Notes: generated from the letters alone by a model not told the origin. A stretch of 64,000 bases of DNA from JAWXUU01 sp044426045 (GCA_044426045.1 JAWXUX010000003.1:1-64000); one strand, 5' to 3'; numbered from the stretch's first letter, positions 37,745-45,104 are shown. A program made the numbers and translations.

Positions 37745-37969
37745 AGTGAAAGGTGAAAGGTGAAAGGTGAAAATGGTGGTAATGCACGCGGCTTCACCTT
37801 GTGCTTTTCAATTATATTTGTAACCACTTGTAGGAACGTAACTATTTAATAGGAACGTTCCTTTTTTACTGCCTAATTATAAATAGGATGCACGAGCTTG
37901 CGAGTGCTTACATTCATTTTCACCTTTCACCTTTCACCTATTACCTTTCACTTTTCACCTTTCACTTTG
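37745..37969. repeat. Heptamer-armed element with mixed heptamers
   Basis: The left arm has agtgaaa, ggtgaaa x2, then aaatggtggtaatgcac. Central hairpin taggaacg (37831-37838) / cgttcctt (37856-37863). The right arm mixes tttcacc, tattacc and tttcact units, a mosaic of the heptamers that other copies carry in pure form. Confidence 0.8.
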
Positions 37970-38049
37970 AAAAAAGCTTTTACCACCACCTCCTCCCCTC
38001 CTTTTCTATACCCCCATCTAATTTCATGTAACCAATATCGCACTTTTTC

Positions 38050-38185
38050 TTGACCTTCGGTTTATATCATGTTATAATATTACGGCATGAAATTTGCCTT
38101 TTGCTATATAAATCGCACTTTACCAGCGAGGGCAAATTTACTAAATAATACTACCGACTGAAAAAGAAACAGTCGGGCGGAGGGG
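38050..38185 (+). promoter_or_regulatory. Promoter and structured leader of sstT
   Basis: TTGACC (38050-38055), 17-bp spacer, TATAAT (38073-38078). The leader has a perfect 9-bp pairing aaatttgcc (38090-38098) / ggcaaattt (38131-38139) and a second stem ccgactg (38154-38160) / cagtcgg (38170-38176) right before the GGAGGGG ribosome site. This looks like a leader able to regulate translation; no known riboswitch class is recognised. Confidence 0.6.
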
Positions 38186-38189
38186 ACAA

Positions 38190-39413
38190 ATGACGAAAAT
38201 TTTTGAAAAATGGGAGAGTATCAGCCTTGTGAAACGCATAATTGGCGGTTTGGTTTTGGGTACTATCCTTGGACTAGCTTTGCCACAAGCGACGTTTATC
38301 GCGACGTTTGGCACGGTTTTTACTGGCGCGCTTAAGGCGATTGCACCGATTTTGGTGTTCTTCTTGATTATAAGCTCGCTTTCTCACCACAAAGAGGGCG
38401 CAAAATCAAACATGGGCAGAGTTGTCGTGCTTTATCTTATCGGAACATTCACAGCGGCGCTCGTTGCTGTTTTGGGAAGCTTCCTTTTCCCAATCACGCT
38501 CACGCTCACAACTGCAGTTGAAAGCACAAGCACTCCTGGTGGGGTTGGTGAAGTGGTTCAAAATCTGCTTATCAGCGTTGTTGACAACCCAATTTACGCA
38601 CTTTCAACAGGCAACTATATCAGTATTCTTGCTTGGGCGGTTGTTATCGGGCTTGCACTTCGCGTGGCTAGCGACACAACAAAGGTTTTCCTTGAAAACA
38701 TCTCCGACGGTGTTTCTCAAGTGGTGAGATGGATAATTTCTTTCGCACCGTTTGGTATCATGGGTCTTGTTTTTTCAACAGTTTCAGAAAACGGTATCGC
38801 GATTTTCACTGAATATGGCTCGCTTTTGGCACTTTTGGTTGGTTGCATGCTTGTTTCAGCATTGATTTTCAACCCGCTCATCGTTTTTTGCAATCTCAGA
38901 AAAAATCCATATCCACTTCTTTGGAAATGTATCAAAGGCAGTTTTTTGACAGCGTTCTTCACAAGAAGTTCGGCGGCAAACATCCCTGTTAATATGCGCG
39001 TGTGCGAATCTCTTGGGCTAAACGAGGACCACTATTCAGTTTCTATCCCGCTTGGTGCAACAATCAATATGAGTGGTGCGGCGATCACTATCACGGTTAT
39101 GACGCTTGCGGCTGCAAACACGCTTGGAATCAGCATCGACATCTGGACAGCACTTATTCTTTGCGTGGCTTCAGTTGTTTCAGCTTGTGGCGCTTCAGGC
39201 GTTGCGGGCGGTTCGCTTCTTCTTATCCCACTCGCATGCTCGCTTTTCGGAATTTCGGGTGACGTGGCAATGCAAGTTGTTGGCGTAGGCTTTATTATCG
39301 GCGTAGTTCAAGATTCTTTCGAAACAGGACTAAACTCTTCAGAAGACGTCCTTTTCACAGCAACAGCAGAATACGTCCAATGGAAAAAAGAAGGCAAAGA
39401 GCTAGATTTTTAA
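38190..39413 (+). CDS. sstT: Serine/threonine:sodium symporter
   Basis: 407 residues, about eight to nine membrane helices plus two hairpin loops, of the dicarboxylate/amino acid:cation symporter (DAACS) family. SstT-like blocks are FTRSSAANIPVNM and SIPLGATINMSGAAITITVM. It imports serine and threonine with Na+, which fits the Na+ gradient made by the decarboxylase pump. GGAGGGG precedes the ATG. Confidence 0.94.
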   Translation: MTKIFEKWESISLVKRIIGGLVLGTILGLALPQATFIATFGTVFTGALKAIAPILVFFLIISSLSHHKEGAKSNMGRVVVLYLIGTFTAALVAVLGSFLFPITLTLTTAVESTSTPGGVGEVVQNLLISVVDNPIYALSTGNYISILAWAVVIGLALRVASDTTKVFLENISDGVSQVVRWIISFAPFGIMGLVFSTVSENGIAIFTEYGSLLALLVGCMLVSALIFNPLIVFCNLRKNPYPLLWKCIKGSFLTAFFTRSSAANIPVNMRVCESLGLNEDHYSVSIPLGATINMSGAAITITVMTLAAANTLGISIDIWTALILCVASVVSACGASGVAGGSLLLIPLACSLFGISGDVAMQVVGVGFIIGVVQDSFETGLNSSEDVLFTATAEYVQWKKEGKELDF

Positions 39414-39468
39414 TATCTCAGCATAAATAACATAAATAATATAAATAACATAAATAATATAAAAATAA

Positions 39469-39489
39469 CCCCCCAGTCAGTCTGGGGGG
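39469..39489 (+). terminator. CCCCCCAG/CTGGGGGG hairpin
   Basis: An 8-bp G/C stem (39469-39476 with 39482-39489) and TCAGT loop after sstT. The tail is weakly T-rich, so it may be an attenuator: its right arm GGGGGG also lies where a ribosome site for the next small ORF would be. Confidence 0.5.
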
Positions 39490-39496
39490 ATTTGTT

Positions 39497-39658
39497 ATGA
39501 AAAACCAAAGCAATGCAAATAACAGCAGGAGTTCCAATCTCCATAGTGTCAGCAAGGGCGGGTCACGCCAAAACATCAACGGGGCGGATATCTACACCCA
39601 CTTCCTAAAAAGCGGTGATAGAGATGCTGCAAAGAAAATCGATGCGATGTTTGGCTAA
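39497..39658 (+). CDS. Small ORF of 53 residues between sstT and its terminator
   Basis: ATG at 39497, seven bases after GGGGGG, stop at 39656-39658 directly before a strong terminator. The product starts MKNQSNANNSRSSNLHSVSK and ends with a likely helix, HFLKSGDRDAAKKIDAMFG. The first half is polar and Asn/Ser-rich. I do not recognise the family. If translated, its ribosome site is hidden in the preceding hairpin. Confidence 0.55.
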   Translation: MKNQSNANNSRSSNLHSVSKGGSRQNINGADIYTHFLKSGDRDAAKKIDAMFG

Positions 39659-39660
39659 AG

Positions 39661-39697
39661 AAAAAGTTCCAAAGGTTTGTGGCCTTTGGAACTTTTT
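39661..39697. terminator. Bidirectional terminator
   Basis: Perfect 15-bp stem AAAAAGTTCCAAAGG (39661-39675) / CCTTTGGAACTTTTT (39683-39697). It can end both the sstT side and the minus-strand cassette. Confidence 0.9.
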
Positions 39698-39713
39698 CTC
39701 TTAATTTTTACGT

Positions 39714-40409
39714 TCATTTTATAATTCTATAAAGAATGAAAAACACTGAAAGTCCGATGTATGATAGCAATGTATTGCACCATAAGATACAACCAAGTTT
39801 TGAATAAAGTATGTGCTTAGATAATTTTTCAGTAGTTATAGTTTGCAGTCTTAAATCAGTATCCTTTTGCCAAGATAAAAATTTGATATAAGATTTTTCT
39901 TGATTTCTATTGATTTTATCTTCGTCAAAAAAAATCGAGAACTCTTTTTTGTAGACAAATGTTTTGTTAGTAAAATACTTATCATATTCTTCAGAATAGA
40001 TTTTTTTATCTTTTAATTTCTCGGTATCTTGGATAAAAAAGTATGTTTCTGTTTCGAAATTTATATTCTTCTTTTTAACTATTGAAATATGATTCCATGG
40101 CAAGCGATATAGATTGCCTCCTTGCATTACAAGTAGCCCATCTTTGGCAATAATAAATTTCAAATGCACTTTTAAGCTATTGTAATAGGTCACGAAATGA
40201 ATAAGATTACTGATAGCAAAAGCTAGGAACCATATTCTATCTGTTTTACAGTATTCAATAAATACACTAACTGAGTAATTCGTTGTATTATCAATGAACC
40301 TACCAAAAAATGCAAGTGTGCTGACAGCTGCAATAATAAAAAATATTCTTCTTCTATCAATCAAGCTTACACTGCTATCAAATAAATAAAAATTGGAACC
40401 TATTCGCAT
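39714..40409 (-). CDS. Membrane protein, possible immunity protein
   Basis: 231 residues; AGGAGGA upstream of the ATG at 40409. Predicted membrane helices lie at about 22-39, 59-76 and 210-228, with a central soluble domain between them (LYRLPWNHISIVKKK, a bacterial-PH-like pattern). No family is recognised. It is the last gene of a minus-strand cassette behind a glycine-zipper protein, where a membrane immunity protein would be expected; this is inference. Confidence 0.6.
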   Translation of the reverse strand: MRIGSNFYLFDSSVSLIDRRRIFFIIAAVSTLAFFGRFIDNTTNYSVSVFIEYCKTDRIWFLAFAISNLIHFVTYYNSLKVHLKFIIAKDGLLVMQGGNLYRLPWNHISIVKKKNINFETETYFFIQDTEKLKDKKIYSEEYDKYFTNKTFVYKKEFSIFFDEDKINRNQEKSYIKFLSWQKDTDLRLQTITTEKLSKHILYSKLGCILWCNTLLSYIGLSVFFILYRIIK

Positions 40410-40428
40410 TTGATCCTCCTAATCTTTC

Positions 40429-41520
40429 TTAAGTAAATTTTTCGTATATCCATTTGCCTGAGTCATATATCCATTGGCCAGCCATTTCTCCTAGTTCTGC
40501 CCCTGCGACAGCGCCCATAGTTCCACCAACTACTGCTAAAATTCCGCCGCTTCCAGCACTAGCTACAGTTGCACCTATTGCTGCACCGCCAATCCCACCA
40601 ATAATTCCACCAACTGAAACTAGTGTTTGTTCAAAATCACCATTAACTAAAGCGGTAGCAGCTTCACTTATGTCTACGGCAGTCATTAGTTTAGATATGG
40701 CCTTACTACCATATTTTGCAGTCTTTTGCATTACGTTATTGTTTAATAAATTATTAGTGCTATCAAATATTTTAGATGCATCAATTCCTGAACTTGTAGA
40801 AGAGATAAGATTATTAATAAGATTTGATGTGTCGACATCGTTAAGCACATTCTTGTTTAAGTCTCCCCACATGCTTCCAGTATAGATATATGCATCGTCA
40901 GATAGTGGACTTATTGTAGATTCTTTCACTGTTGAAATATTTGATGTATTTGGCTGGTTATTATAATAATAGCTTGGTGTTTTTTGTGTAGTTGCAATTC
41001 CAGCAAGATAGTTTGGCACGCCTTTTGCTTGCAGGTAGCTATCCCATGCATATTGTGTTTTTATGCCAAAATCTCCATCAACTTTCAATTCTTCACCGTT
41101 GTAGTCGGTTTGTTTTACAGTGTTTAGTGATTTTTGAATGTTCTCGATCGCTGTTGTCTTTGCGAGTAACGCTTCATACGCAGCTAGTGTGGCACTATTG
41201 CTTGATGAATTTGAGCTAGCGCTTGAATTATTTGAAGTTACGCTAGAACTATTATTTGATGAACTTGAACTAGAGTTTGAACTGCTGCTATAAGATGTTT
41301 TTGGTATTCCATTATATCCAGTGCTTGAATCATCGTATACGCTACCACCCGTAAGATACGTGCTTGGAGTTGTTGGAGTAGAAATAGTCAAGGCAGTTTT
41401 TGCGTTGTTATATTTTTCTTCCATCCAATTACCAATGTTGCTTGTGGTGCTTTTAACTGCACTGCCAACACTACTCGCAGTATCTTTCGCCCAATCTGTT
41501 ACGTTAGACCATAAACTCAT
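40429..41520 (-). CDS. Candidate secreted effector with peptidoglycan-binding-like domain and glycine-zipper C terminus
   Basis: 363 residues. The ATG at 41520 is chosen because the in-frame ATG at 41535 is itself part of the GGAGGTGG ribosome site. Residues about 1-40 form an amphipathic helix (MSLWSNVTDWAKDTASSVGS). A Ser/Asn low-complexity linker follows, then a segment like PG_binding_1 (VDGDFGIKTQYAWDSYLQAK). The last about 90 residues are a hydrophobic glycine zipper (GGIIGGIGGAAIGATVASAG and on), as in pore-forming bacteriocins and the T7SS toxin TspA. The DUF4176 protein upstream and membrane protein downstream support a toxin cassette. No toxicity can be read from sequence. Confidence 0.5.
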   Translation of the reverse strand: MSLWSNVTDWAKDTASSVGSAVKSTTSNIGNWMEEKYNNAKTALTISTPTTPSTYLTGGSVYDDSSTGYNGIPKTSYSSSSNSSSSSSNNSSSVTSNNSSASSNSSSNSATLAAYEALLAKTTAIENIQKSLNTVKQTDYNGEELKVDGDFGIKTQYAWDSYLQAKGVPNYLAGIATTQKTPSYYYNNQPNTSNISTVKESTISPLSDDAYIYTGSMWGDLNKNVLNDVDTSNLINNLISSTSSGIDASKIFDSTNNLLNNNVMQKTAKYGSKAISKLMTAVDISEAATALVNGDFEQTLVSVGGIIGGIGGAAIGATVASAGSGGILAVVGGTMGAVAGAELGEMAGQWIYDSGKWIYEKFT

Positions 41521-41567
41521 GCTTGCCACCTCCATTATACATCACCGAGGTGCGTTTTTCAATCTTT

Positions 41568-41888
41568 TCACGAATGTTTTTCATTTTTGCCACCGTTTTT
41601 AGCCTTTGCACTAGATGAAGCTTGCGTGCTGTTTAAAAGTTCTAGCATTTGAGCTTCATCGCTGCCCACATAACCTTTAAAAAGTATGCCAGCTATTTCT
41701 TCTTGTTGGAAAAAGATATTGTAATTTTCTCCCAAGTTCCCTTCGGGGTAAAGACAAGCAACATAATCCCAAACATTTTGTGAATTTGTTTGCATTTGCT
41801 TTCTGCCGTAAATCATCAACGGCTTTGTGCCGTCAATTAGTGTTACCACACTCCCTAGTGGTAGGTATGCTGTTGTATTATTTGTCAT
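41568..41888 (-). CDS. DUF4176 domain protein
   Basis: 106 residues with AAAGGAG before the ATG. The blocks LPLGSVVTLIDGTKPLMIYG, YVACLYPEGNLG and FKGYVGSDE are the DUF4176 pattern. Proteins of this family are small cytosolic companions often found beside type VII secretion (LXG or WXG100) effector genes in Bacillota. First gene of a three-gene minus-strand cassette. Confidence 0.75.
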   Translation of the reverse strand: MTNNTTAYLPLGSVVTLIDGTKPLMIYGRKQMQTNSQNVWDYVACLYPEGNLGENYNIFFQQEEIAGILFKGYVGSDEAQMLELLNSTQASSSAKAKNGGKNEKHS

Positions 41889-42069
41889 TTTTTTGGTCTC
41901 CTTTTTGTTATTTTTATATTTGCCTTTGTGTTATTCTTTTTTATCTTGTGTATGGTTTAGATTTTGTTAAACGCCTCCCTTCTGCTTGCGATACGATGTG
42001 CGGGGTGGGAAATATCACTCGCTTTTGTTTGATGTTTTTATTATACTACTCAAAAAGTGCATAAAAAAA

Positions 42070-42089
42070 CCGCCAGTTTTCGCTGACGG
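42070..42089 (-). terminator. Terminator of the XRE gene at 42111
   Basis: On the minus strand CCGTCAG, loop CGAAAA, CTGGCGG, then seven T. One G-T wobble. Confidence 0.75.
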
Positions 42090-42110
42090 GTAAGGGTTCA
42101 ATATTTGTTT

Positions 42111-42341
42111 TTAATATTCGGAAAGTCCCAAGAGATAATCTGTGGAAACATCAAAAAGGATTGCGAGTTTACACAGGTTTTCAAGTGTTGGAAATGCACT
42201 GCCTGATTCGTATGCTTGGAAAGACTGGTGAGTTATGCCAATTTCACGGGCAATGTCCTTTTGTGTTTTGCCAGCTTGAACCCTCAATGTTCGCAATTTC
42301 ACTTTGAATTCTATTAAATTTTTATTAATATTAACTTCCAT
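42111..42341 (-). CDS. XRE-family regulator, probably leaderless
   Basis: 76 residues: one helix-turn-helix (LRVQAGKTQKDIAREIGITH, then QSFQAYESGSAFPTLENLCK) and the common C terminus FDVSTDYLLGLSEY. There is no ribosome site. TATAAT on the minus strand (42353-42348) stands exactly 6 nt before the ATG, so transcription should start at or next to the ATG. The regulators at 42976 and 61552 share the same build. Confidence 0.82.
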   Translation of the reverse strand: MEVNINKNLIEFKVKLRTLRVQAGKTQKDIAREIGITHQSFQAYESGSAFPTLENLCKLAILFDVSTDYLLGLSEY

Positions 42342-42342
42342 A

Positions 42343-42372
42343 TTGACATTATACAGTTATTGGCTGTATAAT
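42343..42372. promoter_or_regulatory. Operator and divergent promoters at the XRE gene
   Basis: Inverted repeat attatacag (42348-42356) / ctgtataat (42364-42372). Each arm contains a -10 box, one for each strand. TTGACA (42343-42348) would make the plus-strand promoter complete (18-bp spacer). Likely autoregulation site. Confidence 0.65.
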
Positions 42373-42415
42373 ATTCATAATTCAGTTATTGACTGTTGTC
42401 GGTTTTCACTGACGG

Positions 42416-42892
42416 TTAAAGGGATATTATTTTTTTGTGAAGTTTTTGGGCATATTTATAGCATTTATATGCGCCACTGTTTTCTTTGTTTCGAATATAA
42501 AAAACTGTATAATCACTTTGTTTTATTATTTCACAATTTCTGTAATATATGCGAGTGTACCAATAATCAAATTCGAGTGGGAAAGAAATTATTTGGTCGT
42601 ATTCTTCAAAATTAATCATTTTATATTTTTTTAGTTTCTTTATATGTTTATCGTCAGTTGCACAAAAAATACATTTTAAGTAAGGGAATTGCTTCATAAT
42701 TTTGCGAACTGTAGTGTGGCATAATATATCAAAATCGCCAAACCCACCAAAATAAAAAATGCCTACATTTTTATTTAATATTAAGTCAATGATGGTCTGC
42801 TCAATTTCAGATTGTAGTTGCAGTGAATTTTCTATATCTCGATGCCCGAAAAAACTGCACGATTTTATTTCGTTATTATTATAAGTATCCAT
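42416..42892 (-). CDS. SLOG-family (DUF1273/YspA-like) protein, probably leaderless
   Basis: 158 residues. The blocks SCSFFGHRDIEN at the N terminus, FYFGGFGDFDILCHTTVRKI and a late DYTVFYIRNKENSGAYKCYK match the SLOG Rossmann-like nucleotide-binding family, linked to nucleotide-derived signals and often found in mobile elements. TATAAT on the minus strand (42904-42899) is 6 nt before the ATG and there is no ribosome site. The promoter spacer contains a gtcgg/ccgac palindrome. Confidence 0.75.
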   Translation of the reverse strand: MDTYNNNEIKSCSFFGHRDIENSLQLQSEIEQTIIDLILNKNVGIFYFGGFGDFDILCHTTVRKIMKQFPYLKCIFCATDDKHIKKLKKYKMINFEEYDQIISFPLEFDYWYTRIYYRNCEIIKQSDYTVFYIRNKENSGAYKCYKYAQKLHKKIISL

Positions 42893-42898
42893 TTTGTA

Positions 42899-42928
42899 AT
42901 TATACTATGTCGGCTTTCCGACAGTCAA
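42899..42928 (-). promoter_or_regulatory. Promoter with operator in the spacer
   Basis: Minus strand TTGACT (42928-42923), 18-bp spacer containing gtcggaaagccgac, TATAAT (42904-42899). The palindrome between -35 and -10 is a probable repressor site. Confidence 0.65.
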
Positions 42929-42975
42929 GAATATTATATCGTTAAACCGATATAATTATAAAAATGAGGTGAATT

Positions 42976-43191
42976 ATGAATAATTTAGAAATATTTTCAA
43001 CAAGGCTTAACGAACTTACAAAAGAAAATGGAATGACGGCATTTGCGTTGACAAAGAAATTGGATATACCACATTCAACAGCATGGGCGTGGTATGCGGG
43101 AAAGAGTTTTCCAAGCGTAGAATATTTGATAAAACTCGCCAAGTTCTTCGATTGCTCAACAGATTTTTTGCTTGGTCTTAAAGAATATTAA
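42976..43191 (+). CDS. XRE-family regulator
   Basis: 71 residues, with GAGGTGA before the ATG. One helix-turn-helix (LTKENGMTAFALTKKLDIPH, then STAWAWYAGKSFPSVEYLIK) and the same FDCSTDFLLGLKEY ending as the regulator at 42111. An inverted repeat ttatatcg (42934-42941) / cgatataa (42948-42955) overlaps a TATAAT box and is its likely autoregulatory site. Confidence 0.82.
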   Translation: MNNLEIFSTRLNELTKENGMTAFALTKKLDIPHSTAWAWYAGKSFPSVEYLIKLAKFFDCSTDFLLGLKEY

Positions 43192-43226
43192 AAAACAAAG
43201 AAGAAATTTCCCGACTTCAAACAATC

Positions 43227-43358
43227 ATGGCGGAAGTCAAATCACCAGAAACTGGTAAGATCTATGGAAACATAGAGGAGCAAACAAAAATAATGCAAGA
43301 CTTCGCACTGAAAATATCCGAAAACTATCTGCACGATTGCCTAGCTGATATTTTGTGA
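43227..43358 (+). CDS. Possible 43-residue ORF or gene remnant
   Basis: MAEVKSPETGKIYGNIEEQT and on to HDCLADIL, stop at 43356. The frame stays open upstream into the end of the XRE gene, and there is no good ribosome site at 43227, so it may be the tail of a decayed gene. Composition is protein-like (amphipathic helices). Confidence 0.3.
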   Translation: MAEVKSPETGKIYGNIEEQTKIMQDFALKISENYLHDCLADIL

Positions 43359-43383
43359 TAAAAAGTAATCTTCGATAAAATGT

Positions 43384-43436
43384 ATATTGTGTTGCAATTT
43401 GCGATACAATATGTTATAATCTGTATATGTATAACA
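43384..43436 (+). promoter_or_regulatory. Promoter and operators of the second toxin-antitoxin pair
   Basis: TTGCAA (43392-43397), 17-bp spacer, TATAAT (43415-43420). Two inverted repeats cover it: atattgt (43384-43390) / acaatat (43406-43412) and tgttata (43412-43418) / tataaca (43430-43436). Confidence 0.75.
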
Positions 43437-43452
43437 TCAAGGAGGAAATTTT

Positions 43453-43755
43453 ATGAAGACAGCAAGTGTTAATGTTAGAATTGCACCAGAACTTAAGGAG
43501 CAAGCAGAAGTTGTTCTTTCAGAACTTGGAATACCTATGTCTAATGCTATTGCATTATTTTTGAAGCAAGTAGCATTGCAAAGGGGTATACCTTTTGATA
43601 TAAAACTTCCAGTTGCAAAGCCAAAAGTTATGGGCGAACTTAGCGAAGAGGAATTCGATATTCTTATGGAAAATGGACTAAGACAACATAATGAAGGAAA
43701 GTCAAAATCAGCAAGAGAAGTGCGTGAGATGTTTGAAAGGGAATATAAAATATGA
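43453..43755 (+). CDS. RelB/DinJ-family antitoxin
   Basis: 100 residues with AGGAGG before the start. The N terminus (MKTASVNVRIAPELKEQAEV, then SELGIPMSNAIALFLKQVAL and QRGIPFDIKL) is the ribbon-helix-helix of RelB/DinJ. The acidic helical C terminus should bind the toxin. It overlaps the toxin gene by 4 nt. Confidence 0.92.
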   Translation: MKTASVNVRIAPELKEQAEVVLSELGIPMSNAIALFLKQVALQRGIPFDIKLPVAKPKVMGELSEEEFDILMENGLRQHNEGKSKSAREVREMFEREYKI

Positions 43756-44072
43756 TAGATAAATGGGAAGTGTTGTTTTCTGAGCAATCTATCGAGGAGA
43801 TTCGCAACATTCACGACTATATCGCATATGAATTGCTAGCTCCAGAAAACGCAAGAAAACAAGTTGATAGGATAATTTCAAAAGCGGAAAGCCTAGATAT
43901 TTCGCCAATGCGAAATCCGCTTTATGATAACAAAAAGTGGAAGAAAAAAGGCTTAAGACGTATGGTTGTGGATAATTTTTTAATATTTTATTTGACTTGC
44001 GAAAAATCAAAACAAGTGCAAATTGTGTCTATACTTTATGGTGCAAGAGATATTGATAATATAATTGAATAA
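43752..44072 (+). CDS. RelE/ParE-family toxin of the RelB/DinJ pair
   Basis: 106 residues, ATG overlapping the antitoxin stop. SEQSIEEIRNIHDYIAYEL, GLRRMVVDNFLIFYLT and VSILYGARDID are the usual family blocks. Its partner type suggests an mRNA interferase; related proteins in Clostridia are annotated only as RelE/ParE. Terminated by the hairpin at 44080-44111. Confidence 0.9.
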   Translation: MIDKWEVLFSEQSIEEIRNIHDYIAYELLAPENARKQVDRIISKAESLDISPMRNPLYDNKKWKKKGLRRMVVDNFLIFYLTCEKSKQVQIVSILYGARDIDNIIE

Positions 44073-44079
44073 TAATATC

Positions 44080-44111
44080 TGACCGTTTTGCCGATGCTGG
44101 CAAAACGGTCA
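44080..44111 (+). terminator. Terminator of the second toxin-antitoxin pair
   Basis: TGACCGTTTTGCC (44080-44092), 6-nt loop, GGCAAAACGGTCA (44099-44111); perfect 13-bp stem. Confidence 0.85.
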
Positions 44112-44134
44112 TTATAATAAATTTTTGTACTTGG

Positions 44135-44275
44135 GTGCAAAAAATAAAAAACGAACGCACGAAGTGCCGTTCCCAAAAAAATGCAGAGCGGGCGAAGCCT
44201 TGCTCCTCCCCACCCACCCAAAAAAATGACCGAGCGGACGAAGCCTCGCTCCCCACATCCGTACGCAACTTAGAC
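44135..44275. repeat. Short-hairpin array
   Basis: gaacgcacgaagtgccgttc, gagcgggcgaagccttgctc and gagcggacgaagcctcgctc: three palindromes each centred on CGAAG, with nearly the same flanks. Related in style to the arrays at 5.4, 18.5, 19.9 and 32.3 kb. Confidence 0.6.
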
Positions 44276-44283
44276 CGCTGTGG

Positions 44284-44394
44284 TAGCATTGAATTTCAAA
44301 TGTGGTGCAAGTGCAAAGGAAAGTGGGGCGTGGGCTATATTGGTATATGCCAAGCCCCATTTTCAAAGCAGTTGTGCCACATTTGGAATTCAAG
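44284..44394. repeat. Long imperfect palindrome
   Basis: Outer arms ttgaatttcaaatgtggtgc (from about 44288) and gccacatttggaattcaa pair with few mismatches, and inner arms tggggcgtgggctata / tatatgccaagcccca pair as well. The whole forms a hairpin of about 110 nt. No ORF in it. Confidence 0.65.
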
Positions 44395-44404
44395 GCGGGG
44401 TGGG

Positions 44405-44520
44405 GTCACCAATAAAAAAAGCCATCTCGCGATGGCGTTTTTTATTGGTGACCCCTAGCAGGGTTGAACTGCTGATTCCACCTTGAGAGGCATCAAGACC
44501 CGACCAAGCAACTTGCATAT
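44405..44520 (-). other. tRNA-like 3' end followed by a terminator
   Basis: Read on the minus strand: a CTTGA/TCAAG stem, a T-arm-like AGCAG-TTCAACC-CTGCT, AGGGGTC, ACCA (ending at 44446), then ATAAAAAA, GCCATC-GCGA-GATGGC and seven T. The 3' half of a tRNA and a terminator are thus imitated closely, but the 6-nt 'anticodon' loop is wrong and no GACCCCT partner for the acceptor is found upstream. It may be a decayed tRNA, an att remnant or a tRNA-like RNA. The AGGGGTCACCA stretch is itself repeated inverted at 44402-44412. Confidence 0.35.
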
Positions 44521-44829
44521 CAGCAAATATCGTGCGTTTCCGAGCATATCTTGCGACCTTTTAACCACATAACTAACGTTTCACCCCCTAACTTTTGCAA
44601 CTCAACATAACTTTTCCACAAGCAAAACCCCCAAGGGTGCAAACAGGGTGAAAATTTGATTGGGTTTATATCGATTTTTTATATAGTACAACTGTAGTTT
44701 TGTGGGCAGTTTTAGTAGTTGTGACCAAGTACGATTGGATATGAATATTGCAATGAAATAGATGCAATACATAGTGGAAATATCATTCATCCTATTCTAG
44801 ACAAGATAATAAATAATCCCCCTAACTAA

Positions 44830-44901
44830 TCACACTCTTATGATCTCACTCCTAAAAAATCCAACCACATCCTCAGCCGTCCGAAACTTAGGTATATACA
44901 T
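44830..44901 (-). CDS. 23-residue ORF with a strong ribosome site, likely gene remnant
   Basis: GGAGGTGAAAAT precedes the ATG at 44901; the product MYIPKFRTAEDVVGFFRSEI+IRV stops at 44830. The strong initiation site before such a short frame suggests the start of a truncated gene. The rest of 44520-45100 is AT-rich and shows nothing I can name. Confidence 0.3.
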   Translation of the reverse strand: MYIPKFRTAEDVVGFFRSEIIRV

Positions 44902-45104
44902 ATTTTCACCTCCAAATATTGTGTCTTGTTGTACCATAAGTTGGGAGAGTTATCAAATATATGACAGAAAGCATATTGAGATTCTAGCTTATACTCATTG
45001 TAACTTAACATAACAATGGATAAATGTACTATAATATAAGATTAGGGCGCTATGTTATATACAGGAATGCTTGTTAAAATGTATATTTTGAGTAATTGTA
45101 GTAA

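Noticed and set aside
44446..44760. tmRNA on the minus strand
   Set aside because: The CCA end and T-arm fit, but no G-rich 5' end pairing with AGGGGTC and no tag-peptide frame ending in Ala-Ala were found.
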